From Candidatus Rhodoblastus alkanivorans (GTDB taxonomy: Bacteria > Pseudomonadota > Alphaproteobacteria > Rhizobiales > Beijerinckiaceae): a stretch of 64,000 nt of DNA. Every line of letters begins with the position of its first letter. The stretch's first letter is position 1. This document shows positions 1-10,573 of the stretch, piece by piece. Under the pieces are notes generated by a model that worked only from the letters and a program-made list of their open reading frames with translations, was not told the origin of the DNA and searched no databases. The DNA lies in assembly GCF_022760755.1 (NCBI RefSeq), contig NZ_JAIVFP010000001.1, positions 2,708,001 to 2,772,000 on the forward strand, written 5' to 3'. Made by a program: the position numbers and the translations under genes.

Positions 1-436
1 CGCCTGACCAATGGCTGTTTCAGCCCGGTCAAGGTCGAAAGAAAAGCGGTGTCGCGCGGAGGGCCCGGCAAATCCGGAATCGGGCGATATCGCGCGGGGG
101 CAGCCAATCGGGACACCCCACGCCACGCCGAAGCAACACCGCCGTCGGTGGAAACTGGCTTGCTATTGATTTCAATGAAAACTTTTTCTTTTTCGCTTGC
201 CAAGCATAAGGTAACCGTCGAAATTATTAACGCTGCTTAAGGTGGCCTCGCCAGCGCGAACCTCACGCGCCCGCGAACCGCCGATGGCAGTGATTGTTGT
301 CGAAGTCCGATATCCAGCGACCAAAACGCGGAACGGCGGGGGCTTCGCCCTATCGTGACTGATCGGAATTTTTTCAGCTACCGGCGATCTTCGGTCGTCG
401 CAGGTGACGAAACATCCAAACCCACCGGGAGGCGGA
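1..436. other. Non-coding leader region before the repeat protein
   Basis: I see no convincing gene here. A short open frame at 49-240 has no recognisable protein features and no good ribosome site. The stretch at about 160-240 is much richer in A and T than its surroundings and could hold the promoter of the downstream secreted protein, but I cannot place hexamers with confidence. Confidence 0.4.
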
Positions 437-3400
437 ATGACGACCTATTATTTCACCGGCCGACTCGACAACGACTGGACCAGTGTGGAGTACGCCACCA
501 TCAATGGCACAAATACGACATTCGCGGCCAACTGGGGTTTGAGCACGAGCTATTCCCAGCAGGTCTACCTGCCCGGCCCCGGAGACAACGTCATATTGGC
601 GACGGGAACCGCCTATGCGCAGGTCGTCATCGGCGCCTCGACCTATCAGGGCTACAGCAGTCCGCTCGATATCAATTCACTGACCATCGATTCCGGGATG
701 GTGCTGGATCAGAACGCCGGTCCATTCACCATCTACTCGGCCCTGACCAACAACGGGACCTTCAATCTCAATGTCGGCCCGCTCATCTTCGGCCAGGCGG
801 TGGTCAGCAATGGCCAGATCACCGGCGGCGCCATTCAAAACAATGGTTACATCACAGTCGCGGGCGGCGCCTATCTCGACCTCAAGGGGACGGTGACGCT
901 TCAGGGCTCGGGCGTGATCACGATGGTAGGCGGAGACATTTATCATCAGGCCTATCTCACCGGCGCGGATCCCAATGGCGTCGCCGACCTGATCAATTAC
1001 AGCACAATCCAGGGCGCCGGCCTGATCACGGCGCATCCGGAATATCAATACGATCCCGCCGCGCCGCTGGTCATCGAAAACCACGGCTGGATCGAGGCGA
1101 CCGACAGCGCCAACGCGCTTGGAATCCACCTCAACAATGGCCCAGGCGGCGGGCTGACCAATTCCGGTTTCGTCGAAGCGACACTCGGCGCCACGCTGAA
1201 TATTTGGGCCACCCGGATCGACCAGACGTCCAGCGGCGTCATCGCCGCCTATGGCGCCGGCTCGACAGTCATCATCAACGACGCATATCTGGCCGGCGGC
1301 ATGATCGACGGATCAGGCGGCGGCACGGTGAACTTCGCCCCAACTGGCTATGGTGGCTTCGACACACTCGACGGAAGCGGCGCCGACGGCGCCGTCACCA
1401 TCGGCGCGGGCGGCAAGCTGGTGATTCGCGAACGAACAACGGTCTTGGGAACGATTACCAACCATGGCGAAATCGACATCAATTATCAGCTCATGGTCGG
1501 CACGGGCGATGTGACGCTGAACGGTGGCGGCAAGGTGATCCTTTCGGGCACGGGCCTCCAGCAGCTGACGGGCGCAAGCTCGACGACCGCGACGACCCTG
1601 CACAATGTCGACAACACGATTTCCGGCGCGGGCATCATCGGCGCCGGAACCTCATCCGGCCAACTCGGCAATCTCTTGGTTCTTGACAACCAGGCTTCTG
1701 GCGTGATCGACGCCAACACGAGCGGCGCGAACATCTTCATGGATAATGCGGTTTCCAACGCAGGCGTCCTGGAGGCGACTAGCGGAGGGGCGCTGATCAT
1801 CCAATCGACCAAGATCACTCAGACTTCCAGCGGGCAGATCGCAGCCTATGGCGTGGGATCGCAGGTCTATTTGCAATATGGCGTGACGGTTGTCGGCGGG
1901 ACGATCGGCGGCGGCTCGGGCGGCGAGGTTATCTCCACCTATGGCCCCAACACCATCGACGGAAGCAGCGCCGCGGGCGCGGTGACCATCGGCTCCGGCG
2001 GCAAATTGGTAATCGGCGACACGACGACCGCGCTGGGAACCATCGTCAACCACGGCGAGATCGACCTCAACGGGACCTATAACGCGCTCATCATTGGCGA
2101 CGGCGGCGTCACGCTGACCGGCGGCGGCAAGGTCGTACTGACCACCACTTACGCCGACCTTATCGCGGGAAGCAATCCGACGACAGCGACGACTTTGCAC
2201 AATGTCGACAACACGATTTCCGGCGACGGCATGGTCGGCGGCTACAACGGACTGTTGGCGTTCGACAACCAGGCGGCCGGGGTGATCGACGCGACCACCG
2301 CCGGAACGGCGCTTTCGATCTTGACGGGAAGCGACCTCGTCAACAACGGCACGCTCGAGGCTGACGGCGGTCTGCTCAAGATCTACGACGCGGTGACCGG
2401 TTCGGGACAGGCGCTGATCAAGAATGGCGGCGAGATCGATACCGAATATACATTCGACCAGAACGTGACCTTCGCTGGCTCGGGCCTTTTGCGCCTTTAT
2501 CAGAGCTATAGCGGCGTTGTGAACGGCTTCGCCGCGGGCGATTCCATCAACGTCGCCTCCGCGAGCGGTTCAAATCCCGCCGATTATGAACTGGTCTGGC
2601 GGCCCCAAGCCGGAGGCGGCTTGCTGAAGATCGTCGACACGGCCTATTCGTCGGTCGTCGCGACCCTGAAATTTTCCGGCTCCTTCGCCGGCGAAGCCTT
2701 TCAAATGGCCATCAACAATGACGGAACCTTCCAAATCAGCCTCGCGTCGGCACCCTATGCCGATCCGGCGCCAGGGGATGTGATGGTGACGGATGTCCAG
2801 GGCCAAAATTACACGGCCTACCAGCAAAACTATCGTGGCGGGGTCTATCAGGGAACGCAATATGACTTCGCCGCATCTGGCCAAGCCTACAGCGACTACG
2901 CCTATGACTATTCGGCCGGCGGCGCCTTCATCGGCTCGAAATTCTTTTATGCCGGCGCCGCGAACGCACCCTATTCCGGCTATGAATACGACTATGACGG
3001 CGCCGACCGCCTGACGCGGGTCGCTTTCACCGGCGCGGCCGGAAGCACCTATTCCGCCTATGAATACGATTATGTCGGCGGCGTGTTCGCCGGTTCGAAA
3101 TTCGACGTCGCGGCGCCGTCTGGCGCGGCCTATTCGTCCTATGAACTCGACTACAATTCTTCCGGCGCCTTCGTCGGCGATAAGTTCTTCTTCAAGAATA
3201 TCGTGGGCCAGTCCTACACCGGCGAGGAAGAGGACTTCGATGCCAGCGGCGCCCTGTCGCGCGTCGTGCTGACCGGCGTGGCGAATCAAGCCTATCAATC
3301 GCTCGAACTCGATTATGCGGGCGGGACCTTCGAGGGCTACAAAATGTTCCTCTCCGGGATCAAGAATCAGAGCTATACGGCCGAGGAAGTGGACGTCTCG

Positions 3401-3919
3401 GCGGCGGGCAAATTGCAAAAAGTCGTCTATTCCGGCTTGTCATCGACGCCCTATTCCTCGGTCGAGCAGGATTATTCCGGCTCAACGGTCACCGACACCA
3501 TCTATAATTTCACCAATGTGTCGGGCCAGTCCTATGACGCCTATCACGTCATGGACAATGTGAGCGGCGTCGCGCTGCAGGAGACATTCGACCTCAACAG
3601 CGGCGGCCATGCCCTCGTCGCCTTGACCGGCGGCCAGACGCTGACGAGCCTGGGCGGCGACAAAATGACCGGCTCCGGCGCGACGACCTTCGTGTTCAAC
3701 GCCATCTATGGCGCCGATACGATCACCAATTTCAGCGCCGGCGACACGATCTCGTTGCCGACGTCGGAATTCGCCGATTTCAACACCATGATGCAGCACA
3801 CCACGAATATGGGAGCCAACGTGCTCATAAGCGCGGCGGACGGCGACACCCTGACATTGAAGAACATGGATGTGACGACTCTCGCGGGGATGGCGGCGAA
3901 TTTCACATTCCACGCCTGA
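437..3919 (+). CDS. Large secreted repeat protein, probable type I secretion substrate
   Basis: Predicted 1160-residue extracellular or cell-surface protein of unknown function. The first two thirds is Gly/Ala/Thr/Asn-rich beta-type sequence with long internal duplications, for example two copies of a module running from GAVTIG through TTLHNVDNTISG. The last third has about ten 26-28-residue repeats keyed on YSxYExDY. The C-terminus (GADTITNFSAGDTISL and following) resembles the C-terminal part of RTX/serralysin-type proteins exported by type I secretion, and there is no N-terminal signal peptide, which fits that route. I chose the ATG at 437 because GGGAGG lies just upstream; a GTG at 404 in the same frame has no such site. 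No ABC exporter is next to it, so the export route is inferred. It could instead be an adhesin or S-layer-like protein. Confidence 0.75.
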   Translation: MTTYYFTGRLDNDWTSVEYATINGTNTTFAANWGLSTSYSQQVYLPGPGDNVILATGTAYAQVVIGASTYQGYSSPLDINSLTIDSGMVLDQNAGPFTIYSALTNNGTFNLNVGPLIFGQAVVSNGQITGGAIQNNGYITVAGGAYLDLKGTVTLQGSGVITMVGGDIYHQAYLTGADPNGVADLINYSTIQGAGLITAHPEYQYDPAAPLVIENHGWIEATDSANALGIHLNNGPGGGLTNSGFVEATLGATLNIWATRIDQTSSGVIAAYGAGSTVIINDAYLAGGMIDGSGGGTVNFAPTGYGGFDTLDGSGADGAVTIGAGGKLVIRERTTVLGTITNHGEIDINYQLMVGTGDVTLNGGGKVILSGTGLQQLTGASSTTATTLHNVDNTISGAGIIGAGTSSGQLGNLLVLDNQASGVIDANTSGANIFMDNAVSNAGVLEATSGGALIIQSTKITQTSSGQIAAYGVGSQVYLQYGVTVVGGTIGGGSGGEVISTYGPNTIDGSSAAGAVTIGSGGKLVIGDTTTALGTIVNHGEIDLNGTYNALIIGDGGVTLTGGGKVVLTTTYADLIAGSNPTTATTLHNVDNTISGDGMVGGYNGLLAFDNQAAGVIDATTAGTALSILTGSDLVNNGTLEADGGLLKIYDAVTGSGQALIKNGGEIDTEYTFDQNVTFAGSGLLRLYQSYSGVVNGFAAGDSINVASASGSNPADYELVWRPQAGGGLLKIVDTAYSSVVATLKFSGSFAGEAFQMAINNDGTFQISLASAPYADPAPGDVMVTDVQGQNYTAYQQNYRGGVYQGTQYDFAASGQAYSDYAYDYSAGGAFIGSKFFYAGAANAPYSGYEYDYDGADRLTRVAFTGAAGSTYSAYEYDYVGGVFAGSKFDVAAPSGAAYSSYELDYNSSGAFVGDKFFFKNIVGQSYTGEEEDFDASGALSRVVLTGVANQAYQSLELDYAGGTFEGYKMFLSGIKNQSYTAEEVDVSAAGKLQKVVYSGLSSTPYSSVEQDYSGSTVTDTIYNFTNVSGQSYDAYHVMDNVSGVALQETFDLNSGGHALVALTGGQTLTSLGGDKMTGSGATTFVFNAIYGADTITNFSAGDTISLPTSEFADFNTMMQHTTNMGANVLISAADGDTLTLKNMDVTTLAGMAANFTFHA
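1365..2240 (+). repeat. Long internal duplication in the secreted repeat protein
   Basis: Two in-frame modules of about 95 residues recur at about 1365-1650 and 1956-2240. Both run through DGSxAxGAVTIGxGGKLVI, a TITNHGEID or TIVNHGEID segment, a GGGKVxL segment and TATTLHNVDNTISG. The copies differ at many third positions and in some residues, so the duplication is not recent. Confidence 0.75.
2810..3592 (+). repeat. Tandem 26-28-residue repeats (YSxYExDY type)
   Basis: About ten consecutive protein repeats, each beginning with a motif such as YSDYAYDY, YSGYEYDY, YSAYEYDY or YSSYELDY, followed by a Gly-rich turn and a KFFF-like strand. Units alternate between GGxFxGxKF and GxLxRVxFTG types, suggesting a two-unit super-repeat. 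Later units are more diverged (YTGEEEDF, YTAEEVDV, YSSVEQDY). Confidence 0.8.
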
Positions 3920-4098
3920 CGAGCGCAACAGCCGTTCGAAGGCGTCGGAACTGAATTCTGGCGCCGACCGAATCAGCGGCGGACGGGTATGCCCGGCCGC
4001 CCGGGCGTTGCGGCGAAAGCTGCGCCTCGGCTGAACCAGGACCCCATCGAACCGAACCGCGGCTTTCCCTCCGGCCGCGAGTTATTCTACACAGCCGC

Positions 4099-5508
4099 AT
4101 GACAGAAACACGAAATCCCTCCCCTGCCCCAATCCACGTTATCGGCGGCGGCCTCGCCGGCTCCGAGGCCGCGTGGCAGATCGCTCGCGCTGGCGTTCCC
4201 GTCGTGCTGCACGAAATGCGCCCCGTGCGCGCCACCGACGCCCACAAGACCGGGCTCTGCGCCGAATTGGTCTGCTCCAATTCCTTCCGCTCCGACGACA
4301 GCGAAACCAACGCCGTCGGCGTGCTGCATCGGGAAATGCGGGCGATGGATTCGCTGATCATGCGCTGCGCCGACGCCAATCAGGTGCCGGCGGGCGGGGC
4401 GCTGGCGGTGGACCGCGACGGCTTCGCCGCCTCCGTCACCCTGGCGCTGGAAAAGGAGCCGCTGATCGAAATCCGGCGGGAGGAAGTGGCGGGCCGGCCC
4501 CCGGCGGAATGGGACAATGTGATCGTCGCCACCGGGCCGCTCACCTCCCCCGCGCTCGCCGAAGCGATCGGCGCCCTCACCAGCGAGGCGGAGCTCGCCT
4601 TCTACGACGCCATCGCGCCCATCGTTTACCGCGACTCCATCGACATGGAGAAGGCGTGGTTCCAGTCGCGCTACGACAAGGCCGGGCCGGGCGGAACCGG
4701 CGCCGATTACATCAACTGTCCGCTCGACCGCGAGCAATACGAGGCCTTCGTCACCGCCTTGATCGAAGGCCCCAAGACCCAGTTCAAGGATTTCGAGAAG
4801 ACGCCCTATTTCGACGGCTGCCTGCCGATCGAGGTCATGGCCGAGCGCGGCCGCGAGACCCTGCGCCATGGGCCGATGAAGCCGGTGGGCCTGACCAACC
4901 CCCACAATCCAACCGTCAAACCCTGTGCGATCGTCCAGCTTCGGCAGGATAACGCATTGGGAACGCTCTATAATATGGTTGGCTTCCAGACCAAGCTGCT
5001 TTATGGCGCGCAAGTCGAAACCTTCCGGCAAATCCCCGGGCTGGAGCGCGCCGAATTCGCCCGGCTCGGCGGCCTGCACCGCAACACTTTTCTCAATTCG
5101 CCGAAGGTTCTCGACGAAAAGCTGCGGCTGAAGGCCGAGCCCCGCCTGCGCTTCGCCGGCCAGATCACCGGCTGCGAGGGCTATGTCGAGAGCGCCGGCA
5201 TCGGCCTGATCGCCGGGCGCATGGCGGTGGCCGAACGCCTGGGGCGCGACCTTCCGCCGCCGCCCCGGACCAGTGCGCTCGGCGCCCTGCTCAACCACAT
5301 CACCGCCGGCCATATCGAGACGATTGACGCCGGGCCGCGCAGCTTCCAGCCGATGAACGTCAATTTCGGCCTGTTCCCGCCGCTCGACTTCACCCCAAAA
5401 TCGCCGGACGGCAAGCGCCTGCGGGGACCGGAAAAAGCCGTGGCGAAGAAGCGCGCCCTGTCGCAGCGCGCCGAGGCGGATTTGCGCGCCTGGCTGGCGG
5501 CTGGCTGA
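4099..5508 (+). CDS. trmFO: Methylenetetrahydrofolate-tRNA-(uracil-5-)-methyltransferase TrmFO
   Basis: Folate- and FAD-dependent enzyme that makes 5-methyluridine at position 54 of the tRNA T-loop. The N-terminus has the FAD-binding Rossmann motif [14 protein letters not shown] at about residues 16-29, followed by the family-typical [10 protein letters not shown] and [14 protein letters not shown] segments. Further family blocks include [37 protein letters not shown] and [10 protein letters not shown]. At 469 residues it is the usual length. It stands alone between the repeat protein and the kdp operon, and I see no frameshift. Confidence 0.96.
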   Translation: MTETRNPSPAPIHVIGGGLAGSEAAWQIARAGVPVVLHEMRPVRATDAHKTGLCAELVCSNSFRSDDSETNAVGVLHREMRAMDSLIMRCADANQVPAGGALAVDRDGFAASVTLALEKEPLIEIRREEVAGRPPAEWDNVIVATGPLTSPALAEAIGALTSEAELAFYDAIAPIVYRDSIDMEKAWFQSRYDKAGPGGTGADYINCPLDREQYEAFVTALIEGPKTQFKDFEKTPYFDGCLPIEVMAERGRETLRHGPMKPVGLTNPHNPTVKPCAIVQLRQDNALGTLYNMVGFQTKLLYGAQVETFRQIPGLERAEFARLGGLHRNTFLNSPKVLDEKLRLKAEPRLRFAGQITGCEGYVESAGIGLIAGRMAVAERLGRDLPPPPRTSALGALLNHITAGHIETIDAGPRSFQPMNVNFGLFPPLDFTPKSPDGKRLRGPEKAVAKKRALSQRAEADLRAWLAAG

Positions 5509-5964
5509 TCATTTCCGTGGCGCCATGTGGCGAAATTCGATTTTGGGCGCAGCGCCGTAGAACGAAGGTCCGGTCAAGGATCGTTAGCGGCCTAACCGGC
5601 AAAGGCAGAGTCGCGCCATCAGCGGAAATTTTCGGTCGGCCAGCCTTATTTCCGGAATCGACACCGAGAGAGATGTCCTGCTCGGCCTGTGCTATCGCCT
5701 TCGCGTCGGATTGAAACATGTCTTCCGCAGTCACCTCCTGCCGCTCTGACATGATCGCCGCCACGAATCTCGATCTTCTGCGCTGAAGCGGACGGGATCA
5801 TCGATTTTCGTCAGGTAGCGCCTCTGCTTGCATCCGGCGCCCACGGCGCACTGCCGGACAATAAATCCTTACGGGCGCCTTATGCGGCGCAACGGATTTC
5901 TCCGTCGAACTTTTATGCTGATCCGACCAATCTTCGCTCCGGAAAAACCGCAAAGGAGCGAGAC
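5509..5964. other. Intergenic region upstream of the kdp operon
   Basis: No convincing gene. A reverse-strand frame at 5390-5764 overlaps the end of trmFO and looks like chance coding. The right-hand half is the likely control region of the kdp operon, with a direct repeat at 5867-5890 and a strong ribosome site (AAAGGAG, near 5951) before the first small gene. Confidence 0.5.
5867..5890 (+). promoter_or_regulatory. Tandem direct repeat, candidate KdpE operator
   Basis: Two adjacent copies of a 10-12 base element, CCTTACGGGCG and CCTTATGCGGCGC, lie about 75 bases upstream of the first kdp-operon ATG. OmpR-family regulators such as KdpE usually bind tandem direct repeats about one helical turn apart, so this is a plausible operator. 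The assignment rests only on arrangement and position. Confidence 0.3.
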
Positions 5965-6048
5965 ATGTCGGATGTGATTTTCCTCGTCGCAGGCTTTGGC
6001 CTGATCGGCGCGATGGCGCTTTACGCCAACGCGCTCACCCGCGCCTGA
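5965..6048 (+). CDS. 27-residue single-span membrane peptide at the head of the kdp operon
   Basis: A tiny gene starting with MSDVIFLVAGFGLIGA and ending LTRA. It is nearly all one hydrophobic helix with an acidic N-terminus and a basic C-terminal end. The ATG follows AAAGGAG at good spacing, and its stop lies 11 bases before the kdpF start, so it is very likely translated and co-expressed with kdp. I do not recognise a named family. It resembles KdpF in size and topology, so it may be a second small stabilising subunit of the KdpABC complex. It could also be a leader peptide. Confidence 0.65.
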   Translation: MSDVIFLVAGFGLIGAMALYANALTRA

Positions 6049-6059
6049 AGGAGGCGGCC

Positions 6060-6146
6060 ATGTTCGAACCCATCGCCGGCCTCATCGTCGCCCTCGGCCT
6101 CGGCGTCTATCTCGTCGTCGCGCTGCTCAAGCCTGAGCGTTTCTGA
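6060..6146 (+). CDS. kdpF: Potassium-transporting ATPase small subunit KdpF
   Basis: 28-residue membrane peptide, starting [14 protein letters not shown] and ending LKPERF. Size, single hydrophobic segment and the C-terminal KPERF-type ending are typical of KdpF, which stabilises the KdpABC complex in the inner membrane. AGGAGG lies immediately upstream of its ATG. It sits 20 bases before kdpA. Confidence 0.88.
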   Translation: MFEPIAGLIVALGLGVYLVVALLKPERF

Positions 6147-6166
6147 TTCCCTCGGGAGACTTTCCC

Positions 6167-7876
6167 ATGACCCTCAACGGATGGCTGCAAATCGGCCTCG
6201 TCCTTGGCCTCGTGTTGATCACGGCGCGACCGCTGGGCCTTTACATGGCGGCGGTTTTCGACGGCCAGCGCAATTTCCTTTCGCCACTGCTCGAACCCGT
6301 CGAGCGCCTTTTCTATAAACTGGCGGGCGTGTCACCCGACAAGGAACAGGGCTGGCTCGCCTATACGCTCGCGATGCTGATGTTCAGTCTCGCCGGCTTC
6401 GCCTCGCTTTACGCCATCCTGCGGCTGCAGGCCTTTCTGCCGCTTAATCCGCAGGGTTTCGACAATGTCCCGCCGGATCTCGCCTTCAACACGGCGATCA
6501 GCTTCCTGACCAACACCAACTGGCAGGCCTATGGCGGCGAGACGACCATGAGCCATTTTTCCCAGATGGCGGGTCTCGCGGTGCATAATTTCCTTTCCGC
6601 CGCGACAGGCATTGCGCTGGCGCTTGCGGTGACCCGCGCCTTCGCCCGCCACGGCGCCGCGACGCTCGGCAATTTCTGGGTCGACCTGACCCGCTGCACT
6701 CTCTACGTGCTGCTGCCGCTCTCCATTGCGGTCGCCCTGGCCTTCGTCGCGACCGGCGTTCCCCAGACCCTGCTCGGCTCGGTGGACGCGACCACGCTCG
6801 AAGGCGCCAAACAGACGATCTCACTGGGCCCGGTCGCGAGCCAGGAGGCCATCAAGCAGCTTGGCACCAATGGCGGCGGCTTTTTCAACGCCAATTCGGC
6901 GCATCCGTTCGAAAACCCGAACGCCTTCGCCAATATCCTCCAGATCTGGTCGATGCTGGCGGTCTCCACCGCGCTGCTGATCGCCTTCGGCAAGATGGTC
7001 GGCTCGGTTCGCCAGGGCTGGGCGCTGGTCGCCAGCGTCGGCGTGATCCTGGTCGCGGGCGCGGCTCTGGCTTATTGGGCGGAAGCCTCCGGCAATCCGC
7101 TGCTGACGGCGCTGGGCCTCGACGGGTCCGCCGGCAATCTTGAGGGCAAGGAGACGCGCTTCGGCGTCGCTCTATCCGCCCTTTACGCCGCCGTGACCAC
7201 CGGCCTGTCCTGCGGCGCGGTCAACGCCATGCACGATTCCTTCACGCCTCTCGGCGGTTTCGTGCCGTTGCTCATGATCCAGTTGGGCGAGGTGCTGCCG
7301 GGCGGCGTAGGCTCCGGACTTTATGGTCTGGTCGTCTTCGCCATTCTCTCGGTGTTCATCGCCGGGCTGATGGTCGGCCGCACCCCGGAATTTTTGGGCA
7401 AGAAGATCGAAGCGCGGGAAATCAAGCTGGCCATGCTTGCCGTGCTGATCCTGCCGTTGTCGATTCTCGGCTTTTCCGCGGTCGCCGCGGTCCTGCCGGT
7501 CGCCCTGGCGAGCCTCGCCAATAAGGGACCGCACGGCCTGTCGGAGATCCTCTATGCCTATACGTCGGCGACCGGCAACAACGGCTCCGCCTTCGCCGGC
7601 CTCAGCGCCAACACGCCATGGTTTAACGTCACCACCGGCATCGCCATGGCGCTCGGACGCTTCGGCTATGTCGTGCCGGTGATGGCCATGGCCGGCTCGA
7701 TCGCCGCCAAGAAGAAGGCCGCCGCCTCTGCTGGCACGTTTCCCACTGACGGGCCGCTGTTCGTCGGCCTGCTGGTCGGCGTCATCCTGATCGTCGGCGG
7801 CCTGCAATTCTTCCCGGCCCTCGCGCTGGGGCCGATCGTCGAGCATGTCCTGATGCTCGCCGGCAAGACTTTCTGA
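6167..7876 (+). CDS. kdpA: Potassium-transporting ATPase subunit KdpA
   Basis: Membrane subunit that selects and conducts K+ in the high-affinity KdpFABC pump. It has about ten hydrophobic spans and the pore-loop motif [19 protein letters not shown] near residue 230, plus later filter-type segments ([21 protein letters not shown] and [14 protein letters not shown]). At 569 residues it is full length. A ribosome site (GGGAG) precedes the ATG. It belongs to one transcription unit with kdpF, kdpB and kdpC, spaced by 10-20 bases. Confidence 0.97.
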   Translation: MTLNGWLQIGLVLGLVLITARPLGLYMAAVFDGQRNFLSPLLEPVERLFYKLAGVSPDKEQGWLAYTLAMLMFSLAGFASLYAILRLQAFLPLNPQGFDNVPPDLAFNTAISFLTNTNWQAYGGETTMSHFSQMAGLAVHNFLSAATGIALALAVTRAFARHGAATLGNFWVDLTRCTLYVLLPLSIAVALAFVATGVPQTLLGSVDATTLEGAKQTISLGPVASQEAIKQLGTNGGGFFNANSAHPFENPNAFANILQIWSMLAVSTALLIAFGKMVGSVRQGWALVASVGVILVAGAALAYWAEASGNPLLTALGLDGSAGNLEGKETRFGVALSALYAAVTTGLSCGAVNAMHDSFTPLGGFVPLLMIQLGEVLPGGVGSGLYGLVVFAILSVFIAGLMVGRTPEFLGKKIEAREIKLAMLAVLILPLSILGFSAVAAVLPVALASLANKGPHGLSEILYAYTSATGNNGSAFAGLSANTPWFNVTTGIAMALGRFGYVVPVMAMAGSIAAKKKAAASAGTFPTDGPLFVGLLVGVILIVGGLQFFPALALGPIVEHVLMLAGKTF

Positions 7877-7887
7877 CGGAGCTTTCC

Positions 7888-9960
7888 ATGTCTGCGAAAT
7901 CCGAAGCGAAACACACGCTCGCGCTTTTCGACCCTGGCATCATTGGCCAGGCGGCGGCGGATGCGTTCAAGAAGCTGGCGCCGTCGCAATTGATGCGCAA
8001 TCCGGTGATCTTCGTCACCGAGGTCGTCGCGGCGCTCGTCACCCTCCTCTGGCTGCGCGACACGATCAATGGGACGGGCGCGCCGTTCTTTTCCGGCCAG
8101 ATCGCCGCCTGGCTCTGGTTCACGGTTCTCTTCGCCACTTTCGCCGAAGCCGTGGCGGAAGGACGCGGCAAGGCGCAGGCCGCGACCCTGCGCGCGACCC
8201 GTTCGGACACGATGGCCAAGCGCCTCATGGACCCGGACGGCCGCAGCGGCCTTTCCGCCGTGGTCCAGGCGGTTTCGGCGCTCGACCTGAAGGTCGGAGA
8301 CGTCGTCCTGGTCGAGGCCGGCGATCTGATCCCCTCCGACGGCGATATCATCGAGGGCGTCGCCTCGGTCAATGAAAGCGCGATCACCGGCGAATCCGCG
8401 CCGGTGATCCGCGAGGCGGGCGGCGACCGTTCGGCGGTGACCGGCGGCACCACGGTCCTTTCCGACTGGATCAAGGTGCGCATCACCGCACAAGCGGGCG
8501 AAACCTTCATCGACCGCATGATCGCTCTGGTCGAAGGCGCGGAGCGGCAGAAGACGCCGAACGAACTGGCGCTTTCGGTCCTGCTCGCCGGCCTGACCCT
8601 GATCTTCCTGATCGCGGTGGCGACGCTTTACGGGCTGGCGGTCTATTCCGGCGCCGCGCCTACCGTCGTCGTGCTGGTGGCCTTGCTGGTGACCCTCATT
8701 CCCACCACCATCGGCGGCCTGCTGTCGGCGATTGGCATCGCCGGGATGGACCGCCTGGTCCGCTTCAACGTGCTGGCCACTTCGGGCCGCGCCGTCGAGG
8801 CGGCGGGCGACGTCGACACCTTGTTGCTCGACAAGACCGGCACCATCACCTTCGGCAACCGCATGGCCAGCGAATTCATCGCGCTGCCGGGCGTCGAACT
8901 CCGCAAGCTGGCGGAAGCCTCGCTGCTGGCCAGCCTCGCGGACGAAACGCCCGAGGGCCGCTCGATCGTCGCGCTCGCCAAGGGTGATTTCGGCCTGACT
9001 GAGCCCGACCTTGCCGGCAAGGCGCCTGTCGTCATCCCCTTCGCCGCGCAGACGCGCCTGTCGGGCGTCGAGGTCCAGGGGCGCAGCGTCCGCAAAGGCG
9101 CGGTCGATTCCGTGCTGAAATTCGCCGGCCTGACGTCCGAACAGGCGCCCACGGAATTCCGCCACGGCGTCGAGCGCATCAGCCGGTCCGGCGGCACGCC
9201 GCTGGCGGTCGCGGAAAATGGCGTGCTGCTCGGCCTCATCCATCTCAAGGACGTGGTCAAGCCGGGCATCAAGGAGCGCTTCGCAGCCTTGCGCGCCATG
9301 GGCATCAAGACGGTGATGATCACTGGCGACAATCCGCTCACCGCCGCGGCGATCGCGACCGAGGCTGGCGTCGACGATTTCCTCGCCGAGGCGACCCCGG
9401 AGGACAAGCTCAGATTCATCCGCAAGGAGCAGACCGGCGGCCGGCTTGTCGCCATGTGCGGCGACGGCACCAATGATGCGCCGGCCCTCGCCCAGGCCGA
9501 TGTCGGCGTCGCCATGCAGACCGGGACGCAAGCCGCGCGCGAGGCCGGCAACATGGTCGATCTCGACAGCGATCCGACCAAGCTGATCGAGATCGTGGAA
9601 ATCGGCAAGCAGCTCCTGATGACGCGCGGCTCGCTGACGACCTTCTCAATCGCCAATGACGTGGCGAAATATTTCGCCATCCTGCCGGCCCTGTTCGTCG
9701 CGACCTATCCGGAGCTTGGCGCGCTCAATGTCATGCATCTGGCTTCGCCGCAATCGGCGATCCTGTCGGCGGTGATCTTCAACGCCCTCATCATCGTCGC
9801 CCTCATCCCGCTGGCGTTGCAGGGCGTCTCCTATCGCGCCGTCGGCGCGGCGGCGCTGCTGCGGCGCAATCTGTTGATTTACGGCGTCGGCGGGCTGATC
9901 GCGCCCTTCATCGGCATCAAGCTGATCGACCTTGTGGTCGCGGCGCTGCACCTGGCTTGA
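7888..9960 (+). CDS. kdpB: Potassium-transporting ATPase ATP-binding subunit KdpB
   Basis: P-type ATPase catalytic subunit that energises K+ uptake through KdpA. Visible motifs in order: the actuator loop ([10 protein letters not shown]), the phosphorylation site DKTGTIT near residue 314, the nucleotide-binding domain, and the hinge motif [12 protein letters not shown] near residue 527. There are membrane spans at both ends. Length is 690 residues, normal for KdpB. All P-type signatures are intact, in contrast to the broken P-type ATPase at 52703-55181. Confidence 0.97.
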   Translation: MSAKSEAKHTLALFDPGIIGQAAADAFKKLAPSQLMRNPVIFVTEVVAALVTLLWLRDTINGTGAPFFSGQIAAWLWFTVLFATFAEAVAEGRGKAQAATLRATRSDTMAKRLMDPDGRSGLSAVVQAVSALDLKVGDVVLVEAGDLIPSDGDIIEGVASVNESAITGESAPVIREAGGDRSAVTGGTTVLSDWIKVRITAQAGETFIDRMIALVEGAERQKTPNELALSVLLAGLTLIFLIAVATLYGLAVYSGAAPTVVVLVALLVTLIPTTIGGLLSAIGIAGMDRLVRFNVLATSGRAVEAAGDVDTLLLDKTGTITFGNRMASEFIALPGVELRKLAEASLLASLADETPEGRSIVALAKGDFGLTEPDLAGKAPVVIPFAAQTRLSGVEVQGRSVRKGAVDSVLKFAGLTSEQAPTEFRHGVERISRSGGTPLAVAENGVLLGLIHLKDVVKPGIKERFAALRAMGIKTVMITGDNPLTAAAIATEAGVDDFLAEATPEDKLRFIRKEQTGGRLVAMCGDGTNDAPALAQADVGVAMQTGTQAAREAGNMVDLDSDPTKLIEIVEIGKQLLMTRGSLTTFSIANDVAKYFAILPALFVATYPELGALNVMHLASPQSAILSAVIFNALIIVALIPLALQGVSYRAVGAAALLRRNLLIYGVGGLIAPFIGIKLIDLVVAALHLA

Positions 9961-9970
9961 GGAGGCACCC

Positions 9971-10570
9971 ATGCTTAAGCATTTTCGTCCCGCGCTTGTC
10001 CTGCTGGTTCTTTTCACAGTGCTGACAGGTCTCGTCTATCCTTTCGCGATCACCGGCGTGGCCAGCATCGCCTTGCCGCGCCAGGCCGGTGGCAGCCTGA
10101 TCGTGAAGGAGGGAAAAGTCGTCGGCTCCAGCCTGATCGGGCAGAATTTCGCTTCCGCGCGCTATTTCCAGCCGCGCCCCTCGGCGACGGTCGCGCCTGA
10201 CCCCAGGGATCCGAGCAAAACCGTCGACGCGCCCTATAACGCCGCCAATTCGTCGGGCTCCAATCTCGGCCCGACCTCGAAGGCATTGATCGCCCGCGTC
10301 GCCGCCGCCACAGAAGCCAAAAAGGCCGCCGGCTGGACGGCGCCGTTGCCGGCGGACGCGCTGACGACCTCGGCCTCCGGCCTCGATCCGGATATTTCGC
10401 CGCAGAACGCGCTCGCCCAGGTCGCGGGCGTGGCCAAGGCGCGCGGACTGGACGAGCGGCGGTTGCGCGATCTGGTCGCGGCGCAGACAGAGGCGCGCTG
10501 GATCGGCGTGATCGGCGAACCGCGAGTGAATGTTTTGTCGCTCAATCTCGCGCTGGATGAGCTAAAATGA
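9971..10570 (+). CDS. kdpC: Potassium-transporting ATPase subunit KdpC
   Basis: 199-residue KdpC, which helps assemble the pump and raises ATP affinity of KdpB. One N-terminal membrane helix (ALVLLVLFTVLTGLVYPF) is followed by a periplasmic domain with the family motifs GSLIVKEGKVVGSSLIGQNF, YFQPRPSA and NAANSSGSNLGP. I take the ATG at 9971, after GGAGG and 10 bases beyond the kdpB stop; an in-frame start at 9932 would overlap kdpB and has no site. Confidence 0.95.
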   Translation: MLKHFRPALVLLVLFTVLTGLVYPFAITGVASIALPRQAGGSLIVKEGKVVGSSLIGQNFASARYFQPRPSATVAPDPRDPSKTVDAPYNAANSSGSNLGPTSKALIARVAAATEAKKAAGWTAPLPADALTTSASGLDPDISPQNALAQVAGVAKARGLDERRLRDLVAAQTEARWIGVIGEPRVNVLSLNLALDELK

Positions 10571-10573
10571 ACC

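Noticed and set aside
49-240. Short frame at the left edge of the window
   Set aside because: No recognisable domain, no good ribosome site, and a mixed composition with no protein-like pattern.
677-1129. Reverse-strand frames inside the secreted repeat protein and other large genes
   Set aside because: They are high-GC shadow frames; the forward frame has the protein-like repeats.
5390-5764. Reverse-strand frame overlapping the end of trmFO
   Set aside because: Overlaps a solid gene, shows no family features, and lies where a promoter region for kdp is expected.
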